This document shows, piece by piece, positions 17,423 to 26,192 of a stretch of 64,000 nucleotides of DNA. A program made the translations under genes and the position numbers. The notes below the pieces were generated by a model, which was not told the DNA's origin, ran no database searches, and saw only the letters and a program-made list of their open reading frames with translations. The stretch is from Vibrio splendidus (GTDB lineage Bacteria; Pseudomonadota; Gammaproteobacteria; Enterobacterales; Vibrionaceae): NCBI RefSeq assembly GCF_001557875.1, contig NZ_LNRF01000002.1, forward strand, positions 62,001-126,000, in the 5' to 3' direction. Each line of letters begins with the position of its first letter. Position 1 is the stretch's first letter.

Positions 17423-19174
17423 TTATAAGCACAACTGACTACCGTGAATCTTAGGATATTTTTTAACGACACCATCTCGTCCGTAGATTCGGATCTTGAG
17501 TTGGATATATCGATCAAAGCTACAAAACTGTTGGAAGAAGCGATTCAACACATCGGCAAATGCCAAGTAGGGCGAGGTTGCATCGAGTGTGAGTTCAATC
17601 TCGGTTCCTGGAGAAAATACATTTTTGCCCAGAACGCGAATCGCAGACACTTGAGAGTTAAATGTGATCGAATGAATCATTTGAATTTCAGCGCTCGATA
17701 CTTGCTCTCGACTGCACAAACTCAACATATGCTTGAGGTCAGCAACCGGATTACTAGACTGCACCAGTGATGAAAAGTTGGTGTTTAGTAAGCTAATGAA
17801 CTCCCAATGGATATTTTGGTCGACTTCCTTTGTTATGGGTGCCGAAGGTGGATAAATAGGTGAAAAATCGCCGGGCAAATCAATACTCTCTAGGCATTCC
17901 AGAGTACCGCTTACGCCACACGCTTGCTTGCCATTTGTACACAACAAGTGAGTACCAAGTAGCTTACTAAATTCAGCTTCTGGCGCTTCAGATAGCGAGA
18001 TTGCGATGCTCATTTCACCAAAGTGATTGTGTTTACTTTGCCAGTAGTCATATTGCTGATTGTGGGTGTATTTCTCTTTAAAAAGAGGAACTAACGGTAT
18101 TTCACCGTTAGGCGTGATTTCGTAGACCTTCTGAATTTCGATGATTTCAATATTGTTGTCGCTGTGCGCGTCGGCATTGATGGGAACTGAAAGGGTTCGA
18201 TGGTCGTAAGAAATAGGTTCACCAGTTTGCTCAAATAGATTAACCGCAGGCATAACGTTTAGCTTGATAACATCTTTATTGAACAAGCGGATGAATTCAG
18301 ACGGCAGTGAAGACATAAATAAGTTGATCACGATTTCCGACTCATCAAACTGGCTCGCGTATTTCGCGAAGTTCTTGAGCCTAAAGAACTGACGCTTCTC
18401 TTTGAAAAAGAAGAATTCGTTGATCAGTTGGTAGCCAGTGAACTGATTGCCGTGCTCGGGTAGGAATTTAAATTCTAGGTCGCTGATTCGATTCTTTAGC
18501 TGGTGGCTATCAAGGGTGACGTGTTGAGCGCATTCACTATCAGAGATTGAAATCGACAAGGTGTTGTTGAGTAGCAATTCTACGAGAGAGTCTGCGTTGT
18601 TCTCAAAGCCTTTGACGAAGAAGTCGAGGTCATTCAGCTCTAAGTGGCTGAAATGTACTTCGGGGTCGCCAGTGTTCAGTGAGATCTGAACGACCGCTGA
18701 GCTTTGATTAGCCGATTTGGGTCTATTGAAGCTAAACGGGGCGCTTAGCGCTTTGATATTGCCTAAGCTAAATGGTGCTATTTTGAGTTCATCAACCGTT
18801 CTAAATAGACATTCGTTTTTGGTGTTTGTGCTTGAGAAAAGCGAACCCTTTGGCAAAGTACTCGATTCAATCGGGCCTTCTTCTGCGAGTAATTCAAGAT
18901 AAGCAACGCTAGGAACGGTTTGTATATAAGACGGGTAGAGCACTCCTAATATACCTTCGATGACCTCAGGCAACTGCTCTGATAGTTTTTTTTCTACCTT
19001 AGCATTCAATAGTGCGACGCCATCTAATAGACGAGCCATGCTAGGGTCTTCAATCTTACCTTGATGAATATTGAGCTTCTCAGCGTGCGTCGGGTATTCT
19101 TGACCGAACTGACCTAACGAACGGCGGACAAAAGCCAGTTCTTGCTCGAAGTAACGCATAATAGGTTCAGTCAT
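17423..19174 (-). CDS. tssF: T6SS baseplate protein TssF
   Basis: A 583-residue TssF (ImpG/VasA family), the main baseplate wedge protein. The family signature at the N-terminus, YFEQELAFVRRSLGQFGQEYP, then ARLLDGVALLNAKVEKKL and the PSVAYLEL region are all present, and length is normal. The start overlaps the tssE stop by 8 bases, which indicates coupled translation. Confidence 0.95.
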   Translation of the reverse strand: MTEPIMRYFEQELAFVRRSLGQFGQEYPTHAEKLNIHQGKIEDPSMARLLDGVALLNAKVEKKLSEQLPEVIEGILGVLYPSYIQTVPSVAYLELLAEEGPIESSTLPKGSLFSSTNTKNECLFRTVDELKIAPFSLGNIKALSAPFSFNRPKSANQSSAVVQISLNTGDPEVHFSHLELNDLDFFVKGFENNADSLVELLLNNTLSISISDSECAQHVTLDSHQLKNRISDLEFKFLPEHGNQFTGYQLINEFFFFKEKRQFFRLKNFAKYASQFDESEIVINLFMSSLPSEFIRLFNKDVIKLNVMPAVNLFEQTGEPISYDHRTLSVPINADAHSDNNIEIIEIQKVYEITPNGEIPLVPLFKEKYTHNQQYDYWQSKHNHFGEMSIAISLSEAPEAEFSKLLGTHLLCTNGKQACGVSGTLECLESIDLPGDFSPIYPPSAPITKEVDQNIHWEFISLLNTNFSSLVQSSNPVADLKHMLSLCSREQVSSAEIQMIHSITFNSQVSAIRVLGKNVFSPGTEIELTLDATSPYLAFADVLNRFFQQFCSFDRYIQLKIRIYGRDGVVKKYPKIHGSQLCL

Positions 19175-19589
19175 AGTTATCTTCTTCTAATGAGGTGGTT
19201 AGGTCACTTAATGCGATTTTGGAGTCAAAGATAAGGTCTTGTTCGCCATGACTTGTCTTAACCTTGGCGATGATGTTGAACGACAGTGAGTTGTCACCCT
19301 CTTTGCGCTCTCCAAGCTCTACCGAGATGTCATGGAGTCGAGGTTCAAAGCTTTTAATCCACGTTTCAATACGCAGAGTCAGCTGTGTTTTTTCTAGAGT
19401 GGCACTCAGTAATTGAATATCTTCGATACCAAACTTTAAGTTAGAGCGGTTGACTTCTATCAGTCTGTTATCAATATCTGTCAATGATGCCTCTGCTTCA
19501 AGGAGCTTGGTGAGATGGAACTTAATGTCTTCAATCTCCGCATCCTGATAGGGCTTTGAATCACTGATGAAGGTCTTCCAAAAGCTCAT
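19167..19589 (-). CDS. tssE: T6SS baseplate protein TssE (gp25-like)
   Basis: A 140-residue homologue of phage T4 gp25, the protein that nucleates sheath polymerisation on the baseplate. The segments TKLLEAEASLTDIDNRL and VNRSNLKFGIEDIQLL, and the LTLRIETWIKSFEPRL block that holds the conserved EPR motif, are diagnostic. The ATG overlaps the stop of the tssC-like gene by one base (TAATG) and its end overlaps tssF. Confidence 0.92.
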   Translation of the reverse strand: MSFWKTFISDSKPYQDAEIEDIKFHLTKLLEAEASLTDIDNRLIEVNRSNLKFGIEDIQLLSATLEKTQLTLRIETWIKSFEPRLHDISVELGERKEGDNSLSFNIIAKVKTSHGEQDLIFDSKIALSDLTTSLEEDNYD

Positions 19590-20983
19590 TACGCCACCTC
19601 ATTTAGGTCGGTGGTCAGCACAACTTCACCACTGAAGTAATCAAATTGGTATTGGGGAACAATGCGCAGAGTACAAGCGAAGCTGCCTGCTTGAGAACTC
19701 GATTCCGTCACGCTCACTTTGGCGAAGCTGAGTGGGTATTTGGATAATGTCTCCTCATTAGCAAATGAAACGTTACTCGAGAACTTTTCGATCCAATGGG
19801 TCAAAAACAGCTCACACTCGGTAGCGTTGTTGAAGCTGCCGATCATCTCTCTGACTTGAACTTTTAGGTAATGAGCAATTCTGCAAGACATCAGTGTGGT
19901 TTGAATCTGCGTGAGCACTTTGTCATTGTCGTTTTGTCCGCACTGCCAAATTGAGTTGTTACCATTGAAGTAAAACTTATCGGTTAACGGACTCTTCGCT
20001 AATGGGATAAAGCCGCTTTGAGCGTAGAAATTCGACAGTTGGCCGAACAAGCTTATATCCGTCACCGGTTTTTGCAGGTGACTGTCGAAATAGTGATTGG
20101 TTGGTAGGTTAACGACGGCGCCTTGCAGCTTGTCGTTCCAACGGGACTTGAGGAAGCCAAACCAGTTCACGCGGTGAAACTCTCGCATGATAGTGGTAGC
20201 CAGTACCATATTGGCTAATCCCCAAGCACCTTGACCTTGCTCGTTGTAAATGAAGCCAGCTCGTCGATTCTTGTATGCGTCTCTCAGGCGGACTTGTGGT
20301 AGAGCCATGCCAATAAAGCGAGAGCTCGGCTTACTGCGTAAATCCTGCCACGCTTTAAAGTCGGGGCCGGAAAGGATCTTATTGATACGTTCGATATCAG
20401 ACAACCAATCGGCACCGCTTTCACCAAAGAAGGTTGATACGGGAGAGAACAACATAGGGCAGAGTGTCGCTTCACCTAGTTTTCCTAACAGTTCTACGGT
20501 AAACAGATCGTCGTAGTCGGCATCAAAATCGATGTCCATCGAGATAGGGTGGCTAAAGGTGATGCAACCAAAAGGGTGACCACCTAAGGTATTCAGTTCG
20601 TTATTGCCGATCTTGTTATACAAGTCACTGGATTTGGTTGAATAGGCTTGATTGACGTCACTGGAGATCTCCGCCCAGTTCATATCGAGCAGTTTTACAT
20701 GCGCTCTTTGGTAACTGACGGGTAGGGAAACAAGCTGCTGAAGGCTTAACCAGTTGCGTTCCAGTTTTTGAAACTCGGGTTCATGCAGGAGCTCATCAAG
20801 CTGTAAACTGAGTTTGGAATCGATTGTTGATATAAGTGTTGATATCAATGAAATTAGTGAGGATTTAGATCTTAAGGAGTGTTTGTCTAGCTCAGATAAC
20901 AGAGATAAAGCCTCTTTCATAAAGGTATTATCTGTGTCATCTAATTGATTGAATCTGTTTTGCCATTCTGTATTTAACTTCAT
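19589..20983 (-). CDS. Second TssC-like (EvpB/ImpC family) protein
   Basis: A 464-residue paralogue of the sheath protein TssC encoded directly after it. Conserved family segments are LLHEPEFQKLERNWLSLQQLV near the N-terminus, DYDDLFTVELLGKLGEATLCP, FIGMALPQVRLRDAY and SCRIAHYLKVQVREMIG near the C-terminus. It is clearly diverged from the tssC at 21022-22500 (for instance MALPQVRLRDAY against TLPRTLARLPYG). Dual TssC genes occur in some Vibrio-type T6SS clusters; whether the second is a sheath subunit, a baseplate-proximal or a cap component is not known from sequence. It lacks a good Shine-Dalgarno and a stable hairpin sits just upstream, suggesting lower expression than tssC. Confidence 0.88.
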   Translation of the reverse strand: MKLNTEWQNRFNQLDDTDNTFMKEALSLLSELDKHSLRSKSSLISLISTLISTIDSKLSLQLDELLHEPEFQKLERNWLSLQQLVSLPVSYQRAHVKLLDMNWAEISSDVNQAYSTKSSDLYNKIGNNELNTLGGHPFGCITFSHPISMDIDFDADYDDLFTVELLGKLGEATLCPMLFSPVSTFFGESGADWLSDIERINKILSGPDFKAWQDLRSKPSSRFIGMALPQVRLRDAYKNRRAGFIYNEQGQGAWGLANMVLATTIMREFHRVNWFGFLKSRWNDKLQGAVVNLPTNHYFDSHLQKPVTDISLFGQLSNFYAQSGFIPLAKSPLTDKFYFNGNNSIWQCGQNDNDKVLTQIQTTLMSCRIAHYLKVQVREMIGSFNNATECELFLTHWIEKFSSNVSFANEETLSKYPLSFAKVSVTESSSQAGSFACTLRIVPQYQFDYFSGEVVLTTDLNEVA

Positions 20984-20994
20984 ACAAAATTTTT

Positions 20995-21012
20995 GGCCGG
21001 ATTGCTCCGGCC
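20995..21012 (-). promoter_or_regulatory. GC-rich hairpin between tssC and the tssC-like gene
   Basis: In the direction of transcription, GGCCGGA and TCCGGCC form a 7-bp stem around a GCAA tetraloop, followed by AAAAATTTTG and then the ATG of the second tssC-like gene 12 bases on. GNRA loop and GC stem make a stable hairpin. It could be a weak terminator, an RNA-processing or 3'-end-stabilising element for the abundant hcp-tssB-tssC message, or could limit ribosome access to the next gene. Confidence 0.65.
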
Positions 21013-21021
21013 AAATCCATA

Positions 21022-22500
21022 TTAGCCTGGAATCTTAGCAACCATTCGAACTGAGGTCGTCAATTCTTCAAGTTGTAACCAAGGTCTTAGATGAGCGACA
21101 GCGGAGTATGCGCCTGGCTTACCAGGTTGCTCGACCACTTCAATGCGAGATTCACAAAGCGGGGTTTTCGCACGTTGCTCATTACCAATGGCACCCGCGT
21201 TGGTGTATTGGTCGATCCATAGTTGTAGCTCTCGTTTGATATCCGGAGCTTCAAGATTCGAGCCTAACTTGTCGCGACCCATTACTTTCAGGTAGTGGGC
21301 GATACGGCTACTTGCCATGATGTAAGGCAGGCGAGCTGAAATTGCCGCGTTTGCTGTTGCATCTGGGTCAGTGAAAGTTTTAGGCTTCTGAGTTGTTTGA
21401 CCACCGATGAACACAGCGTAGTTAGAGCTTTTGTAGTGAACCAAAGGAAGGAAACCAAGGTCTGAAAGCTCTTTCTCGCGCTCATCTGTTAGGTTAACTT
21501 CTGTTGGACACTGCTGAAGTAGGTCGCCCGCTTCAGACTTGTACGTTAGGTTTGGAAGGTTCTCGACCTTACCACCGTTATCCAGACCACGAATAGACGT
21601 ACACCAACCTGAAGCCGTGTAAGCTTGAGTCATTTTAAGACCCAGATCATACGCTGCATTAGACCAAACTAATTGATCATTGCTGGTTGGCTTAGGATTA
21701 CCATCCATATCAATACCAAGCTCTTCATAAGCGAAGACATCCGTACTCAAACCTTTGTCACCATAAGGCAGGCGAGCAAGAGTGCGTGGCAGTGTTAGGG
21801 TTACGTAGCGAGCATCATCACTCTCACGGAATGAATTCCACGCAGCGTAAGCCGGAGAGTCGAAACCTGCAGCAACAGGCTTGCCTTCAGAGAATGTTTG
21901 GAAGTCATTAAACTCGAACATCTCAGCATTCGCAGCGGCAACGAATGGTGCGTGACACGCTGCAGCAACTTCACCCATGTAGCGAAGTAGAGCAACATCT
22001 TCATCTTTCGCGCTGAACTCGTAATCACCGATGAATGTGCCGTAAGGTTCACCACCCGCGGTACCAAACTCACCTTGGTAAACCGCATTGAATAACGGGC
22101 TACGGTCAATCGCTGGTGCATCTTCAAATTGATCAAGCAGCTCTTCTTGAGTGTAATCGACCATTTTGATCTTTAGATCACGACCAAGTTCGCTCTCTTT
22201 AACGAGTTTTTGTAGACCACGCCAAGAGCCTTCAAGCTTCTGTAAGTCTTTCTGTTGCATGACTTCAGATAACTGTTGAGATAGCTTTTTATCTATTTCT
22301 GAGATTGCGTTTTCAATTGTTTTTGTAACGTTCTTATCCCACGTCACGGTGCCAGAAAGAGCTTGCTCTGTAAGTACAGAAAACAGTTCTTTTGTCGTGT
22401 CTGCAGGAGTTTGAGTGGTTGCTTCAATCGCGCGGTCTAGGAAGCTCAGTGAGCCTTCCGCTACTTCCGGTTGCGCTTGATTCTCAGTTTCAGTACTCAT
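21022..22500 (-). CDS. tssC: T6SS contractile sheath large subunit TssC
   Basis: The 492-residue TssC (VipB/EvpB family) which with TssB forms the contractile sheath around the Hcp tube. Typical segments: LQKLEGSWRGLQKLV, DEDVALLRYMGEVAAACHAPF, YVTLTLPRTLARLPYG, and the C-terminal SSRIAHYLKVMGRDKLGS. The ATG overlaps the tssB stop by one base (TAATG), the usual coupling of the two sheath subunits. Confidence 0.97.
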   Translation of the reverse strand: MSTETENQAQPEVAEGSLSFLDRAIEATTQTPADTTKELFSVLTEQALSGTVTWDKNVTKTIENAISEIDKKLSQQLSEVMQQKDLQKLEGSWRGLQKLVKESELGRDLKIKMVDYTQEELLDQFEDAPAIDRSPLFNAVYQGEFGTAGGEPYGTFIGDYEFSAKDEDVALLRYMGEVAAACHAPFVAAANAEMFEFNDFQTFSEGKPVAAGFDSPAYAAWNSFRESDDARYVTLTLPRTLARLPYGDKGLSTDVFAYEELGIDMDGNPKPTSNDQLVWSNAAYDLGLKMTQAYTASGWCTSIRGLDNGGKVENLPNLTYKSEAGDLLQQCPTEVNLTDEREKELSDLGFLPLVHYKSSNYAVFIGGQTTQKPKTFTDPDATANAAISARLPYIMASSRIAHYLKVMGRDKLGSNLEAPDIKRELQLWIDQYTNAGAIGNEQRAKTPLCESRIEVVEQPGKPGAYSAVAHLRPWLQLEELTTSVRMVAKIPG

Positions 22501-23003
22501 TACTCAGCTCCTTCTTCTTTAATGCCAAGCTCATCAGAAAGAGCATTAATCGTATCTGCACTTTGTAGAACTTCTTTAAGCAGCTTTTCTAGATCGCGGG
22601 AACGATCGGCTTTAGAAAGAAGTACCTTCAGTTGATTACGGGTTTCGACGAGTTTTTTAAGCGGTTCAACCTGTTCGATAATTGCTTCAGGTTCGAAATC
22701 TTTCATCGAGTCAAACTTAAGGCTCGCTTCAAACTGGCTATCATCACCGGCAAGTACATTGTCTACTTTTAGCGATAATTCAGGGCCAACGCGCTTCATT
22801 ACAGTGTCGAAGTTATCTTTATCAACGTTATAGAAGGTACGATCTTCCACTTCTTCTTTGTCTTGCTTATGGCCTGAGTAGTCACCAATAACCCCAACAA
22901 CAAAAGGGAGCTCTTTGGTTTCTACAGCGCCATTAGTCTCAACGTCATAGGTAATACTTACGCGGTTCTTACTTACGCGTTTATGTTGGGAATTTAGTGC
23001 CAC
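22500..23003 (-). CDS. tssB: T6SS contractile sheath small subunit TssB
   Basis: The 167-residue TssB (VipA family). ELPFVVGVIGDYSG near residue 33 is the family hallmark and the C-terminal helix (LEKLLKEVLQS) contains the region that ClpV recognises in other systems. Translation starts at a GTG with AAGGAG eight bases upstream; the first residues (MALNSQHKRVSKNRV) match usual TssB N-termini. Confidence 0.96.
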   Translation of the reverse strand: MALNSQHKRVSKNRVSITYDVETNGAVETKELPFVVGVIGDYSGHKQDKEEVEDRTFYNVDKDNFDTVMKRVGPELSLKVDNVLAGDDSQFEASLKFDSMKDFEPEAIIEQVEPLKKLVETRNQLKVLLSKADRSRDLEKLLKEVLQSADTINALSDELGIKEEGAE

Positions 23004-23022
23004 GGTAACTCTCCTTGTTTAA

Positions 23023-23544
23023 TTACTTAGCAGTTGAAGTAACTTTAGCTGTAGTCGCATCGAAGCCAACCTCAGGACCTTTCTCGATCTTACCGCCGTC
23101 TGCTTCAATGTAGTAAGCCTTAGAAATTTCTGTGTAGGTTAGGCTGAAAGATTCGCTTGGAAGTGAACCGTCTGTGCCAGACATGTTGTAGCTAGACATA
23201 CGAGCCATCTTAAGCGTTAGAATCAGATAGGGATCAGCACCAGAACCTTCACGGTTTGGTTTTGTCATAACGATTTCAACAGTGCGACCTTCTGGACCCG
23301 GCGCATATAAGAAAGTGGTTAGATGAGGTGTTGCACCATCACAGCCACGAGTCATGTTGACTTCACCAAGAGCAACCATACCTTGGTCCGCATTGTTTGC
23401 ATTACCTACATCGATACCAACACCACGTACTGCACTCCAAGAAACGCTATCAAGTGCAAAGAATCCATCTTTACCCCCGATCTTTTCTACCGTTGCTGCA
23501 CCTTTTGGTGTCGTACCATCAATTCTCATAAAAATAGAAGCCAT
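23023..23544 (-). CDS. hcp: T6SS inner-tube protein Hcp
   Basis: A 173-residue Hcp. The true start is the ATG at 23544 with AAGGAG six bases before it, giving MASIFMRIDGTTPKG, the standard Hcp N-terminus; in-frame codons further upstream are not conserved. The remaining beta-barrel sequence is typical, including VEIVMTKPN and FSLTYTEISKAYY. Hcp hexamers stack to make the tube ejected with VgrG/PAAR. It stands 32 bases after tssA and 19 before tssB. Confidence 0.96.
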   Translation of the reverse strand: MASIFMRIDGTTPKGAATVEKIGGKDGFFALDSVSWSAVRGVGIDVGNANNADQGMVALGEVNMTRGCDGATPHLTTFLYAPGPEGRTVEIVMTKPNREGSGADPYLILTLKMARMSSYNMSGTDGSLPSESFSLTYTEISKAYYIEADGGKIEKGPEVGFDATTAKVTSTAK

Positions 23545-23576
23545 TACTTTCTCCTTGCTCAACGCATTAATGTGCT

Positions 23577-25043
23577 TTACCACTCAAAATCTTGCAGGCT
23601 GCTCGATGATGAGTTGGAAGTCGATTCAGATGTTTGGTTTGTATCTGTCGTACTATTTGAACTATCAGGAACTGGCGATACTGCCGCTGGCTCTTCAATA
23701 GTTGGTGTTGCTACCGGAGTTCTATCCGGAGCGGAAGTCATTACTGGTACGGACTTTCCTGACAAATCGGTCTTGTCTAGGTTGTCCATTCCTGTCATTT
23801 GATTGATTTGGGCGATGACACTTTCATTGCCAACCATTTCTTGGAGTAACTCTGGGAAGCTCATGTAGCCCCAACGAATTGAACGCTCGAGTAAGAATGC
23901 AATAGGGCTATGAGGTTCTGTTTCTTTAAAGTACTCAGCGATTTTTCTAATTTCTTGAAACGCATGATCGCGATTAACAATGCCGTTGATGCTAGAGACA
24001 TTTTGAACAATCGTTTGAGTATGGTTTTGGGAGGCAAGGCTGTTTAGTGCTTGAGCTTGCCCGTCACTAGCCATACTTCCGTTGCCTTGGTTTACCGGGT
24101 TAGTTAGCCCTGAATTTTGGCTTGTTTCAGTGGCTAGACTCGAGTTATCCAGGGGGGCACTAGCTTGCATAGGTGCCGAGTGTATCGAATCGTCTTGTTG
24201 AGGTGCTTCTGCGGAATTTTGGATAATGTGGAAGTTGTCATCCAACGGCCAAGGAGCGAATTTTTCTCCAACAAGGAAATGTATCGCTTTAATTAAGTCA
24301 CATACGTTTGTCTTAATGAAGTTGAAGCTGATTACTGTCGCACCAACAGCTTGGCATTTTTCAGCTAAGTTTTTTTCAGCAATCTCTAATTCACTAAAAA
24401 TACTCGCAAGTAGATAGAGTGTTTCTGAAACACTTCCATCAAACGAGCTTAATGCTGTTTCTTTTAGCTCTGCGATATTGCCTTTACGCTCTTCAGTGAG
24501 GTAATCACCAAAAGTAATGCCTGCGCAAAAATCAAGCATTTGAAAAGGAATATAAACGGAACTTGAATCAACAGATTCACCAACGAGCTGAAGTAGGGGT
24601 TTAGTTTTAAATTCAGTGATTTCCTTTGCTTTCCCTACGTCGTCAGAAGCTTTAAGTTTAGCTTCCGGAAGCATGGGGTTTAGCGTATCCCAAAATTGGT
24701 CGATGAAAAGGTTTAAAGCCGGGATTGCATTAGCAAGGTTATTAAATGGTTGAGAAGTAAAAAGTTGACTCGTGATGTACCAACCTAATATCTCTAAGTC
24801 TTTAGACTGTGAAGTCAGCGTTTCCTCTGAAATCTTTCTTAATTCAGCCCAGTTGTCTGTATTGGCATCCACGATTGTGGGGTCTGAGGATGCATCAGGC
24901 GTTTCAACCAACTGTCGAAATGAGGATTGAGCGCTATTGTAAACGTTTCTTAAACTACGATAGGCACTTCGATCTAACTTCAAATAAGAGCCTGAAGGCT
25001 CTTCATCCGAGATCGGAACAAGTAGGTGAGCGATTTCTGTCAT
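23577..25043 (-). CDS. tssA: T6SS protein TssA (ImpA family)
   Basis: TssA organises baseplate and sheath-tube polymerisation. The N-terminal ImpA_N domain is clear (LLVPISDEEPSGSYL then RSLRNVYNSAQSSFRQL). A Ser/Gln/Asn-rich linker (about 280-365) leads to a C-terminal segment VNRDHAFQEIRKIAEYF ... LLERSIRWGYMSFPELL, typical of short-tail TssA proteins, and a final Ser/Thr-rich disordered tail of about 50 residues. The second ATG (25043) is preferred over the one at 25049 because AGGA lies five bases before it. The 219-base gap to the PAAR gene suggests a separate promoter for the main structural operon. Confidence 0.9.
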   Translation of the reverse strand: MTEIAHLLVPISDEEPSGSYLKLDRSAYRSLRNVYNSAQSSFRQLVETPDASSDPTIVDANTDNWAELRKISEETLTSQSKDLEILGWYITSQLFTSQPFNNLANAIPALNLFIDQFWDTLNPMLPEAKLKASDDVGKAKEITEFKTKPLLQLVGESVDSSSVYIPFQMLDFCAGITFGDYLTEERKGNIAELKETALSSFDGSVSETLYLLASIFSELEIAEKNLAEKCQAVGATVISFNFIKTNVCDLIKAIHFLVGEKFAPWPLDDNFHIIQNSAEAPQQDDSIHSAPMQASAPLDNSSLATETSQNSGLTNPVNQGNGSMASDGQAQALNSLASQNHTQTIVQNVSSINGIVNRDHAFQEIRKIAEYFKETEPHSPIAFLLERSIRWGYMSFPELLQEMVGNESVIAQINQMTGMDNLDKTDLSGKSVPVMTSAPDRTPVATPTIEEPAAVSPVPDSSNSTTDTNQTSESTSNSSSSSLQDFEW

Positions 25044-25262
25044 ATACATCCTGTAAAAATCTATTGTTATCCTGATCGCACTAAAGTGTCACGTTTGATA
25101 CATAATCCTTATGTTTCGTAAACACTTGTTAACATTTATTAATTCTAGAGCTTTTTCGTGAAAAGTCTCATGCAAAATAGATATTTACTTAAAACTTTGA
25201 ACTTCATCCAAGAAAGTGGACCGATGTCACGGTTTTTTGAAACCCCATGAAAAGTAAGGTGT

Positions 25263-25562
25263 TTAGCCGCCAATCATCACAGTTGGCATACCTAGAACAA
25301 TCGTACCGCCGTGGCTGGTTGTATCTCCCATGCGTGCCGCTGGTTTACTCATTATGAGCACAGTGGCACTTCCTTTGATGATACTATCTGGAGGCCCGAC
25401 ACAAACGCACATGTCCCCGAGTGTTGCCGCGGGCATATTACCAATCAAAACGGTCGGAACACCGGGACCACTGATTGGCCCACCTACGTGGGGAATCGGC
25501 GGAACAGCGGGTGTCTGCATTGGGCAAACGTGCATGTCAGTTAATCGTGCAGCTAACGTCAT
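25263..25562 (-). CDS. PAAR-domain spike-tip protein
   Basis: A 99-residue single-domain PAAR protein, which caps the VgrG trimer as a sharp tip. The repeated Pro/Gly-rich pattern is visible: MTLAARLTDMHVCPM, VPTVLIGNMPAATLGD, GSATVLIMSKPAARMGD and PTVMIGG, with Cys and His residues (Cys13, Cys52 and His83) suited to the tip metal. No extension or toxin domain is attached, so effector delivery would need another carrier or adaptor. It lies 9 bases after the DUF6931-like gene. Confidence 0.95.
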   Translation of the reverse strand: MTLAARLTDMHVCPMQTPAVPPIPHVGGPISGPGVPTVLIGNMPAATLGDMCVCVGPPDSIIKGSATVLIMSKPAARMGDTTSHGGTIVLGMPTVMIGG

Positions 25563-25571
25563 CAGTAACTC

Positions 25572-26132
25572 CTATGCCTTACTGCCTTTGGCAAGCTCAA
25601 GAGCAATACCAATAGATTTCTTATAGTACTCGTCGGTTTTATCCCAATTGGGCAGTGCTGCGGAGTGGTTTATCGCGCCTGCTACCGCTTTCGAATACAG
25701 AAAAGGGTCTGGGAGTACATTGGGTAAATCAGGTGCCACAATGCTGCCAGAACCATTCCAAAATACCGCTTGAGCTAACCAAGAAGGCCCGCAATTTAAT
25801 TTGAGCTTATTAGAGAATAGTTCACTCTTGCGCCTTTGCTCCTCTGATGGCGATTTGACCCAAGCTTTAGCTGTGGAAATACATTGCTTTTGCATTGCAG
25901 ACCAGACGTCATTTCTCGCATCGAGCGTGTGCGCGCCCCACCAAATGGCTTCTCGAACCGGTAGTCCGTGAGCCAGAAACTGAACCAAATCGAAATAGAG
26001 CTCGTTTTCCAACAACGCTTCAATGGAGTCGTCAATATTGAGTTCTTCATCGATCAGAGATTGAGCTTCATCAGAGCTTGAGAATCTATCGAGCAATTGT
26101 CGGCCTGTCTGATACGGAATCTTTTTATACAT
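25572..26132 (-). CDS. DUF6931-like T6SS spike-associated protein
   Basis: A 186-residue cytoplasmic-looking protein between vgrG and the PAAR gene. The segment LVQFLAHGLPVREAIWWGA (about 48-66), then an aromatic SWLAQAVFWNGSGS stretch, resembles the DUF6931 family that often accompanies PAAR and VgrG genes; this assignment is from memory of the pattern. There is no signal peptide or known catalytic motif. It could be a chaperone or adaptor that loads PAAR or an effector on VgrG, or an effector itself. Confidence 0.7.
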   Translation of the reverse strand: MYKKIPYQTGRQLLDRFSSSDEAQSLIDEELNIDDSIEALLENELYFDLVQFLAHGLPVREAIWWGAHTLDARNDVWSAMQKQCISTAKAWVKSPSEEQRRKSELFSNKLKLNCGPSWLAQAVFWNGSGSIVAPDLPNVLPDPFLYSKAVAGAINHSAALPNWDKTDEYYKKSIGIALELAKGSKA

Positions 26133-26192
26133 GTTTTCGTTCTACCTAAATTTGTACTGCGGCGTGGTTTAAGTGTTGGCGATTTAAATTCG

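Noticed and set aside
25078..25092. Sigma-54-like element (TGACAC ... TGC on the minus strand) upstream of tssA
   Set aside because: The spacing between the -24 and -12 dinucleotides is one base short and the GG is GA, so it does not meet the consensus.
25224..25241. Terminator after PAAR (ACCG/CGGT stem with TTTTTT)
   Set aside because: The stem is only 4 bp and the T-run is on the plus strand, opposite to transcription here.
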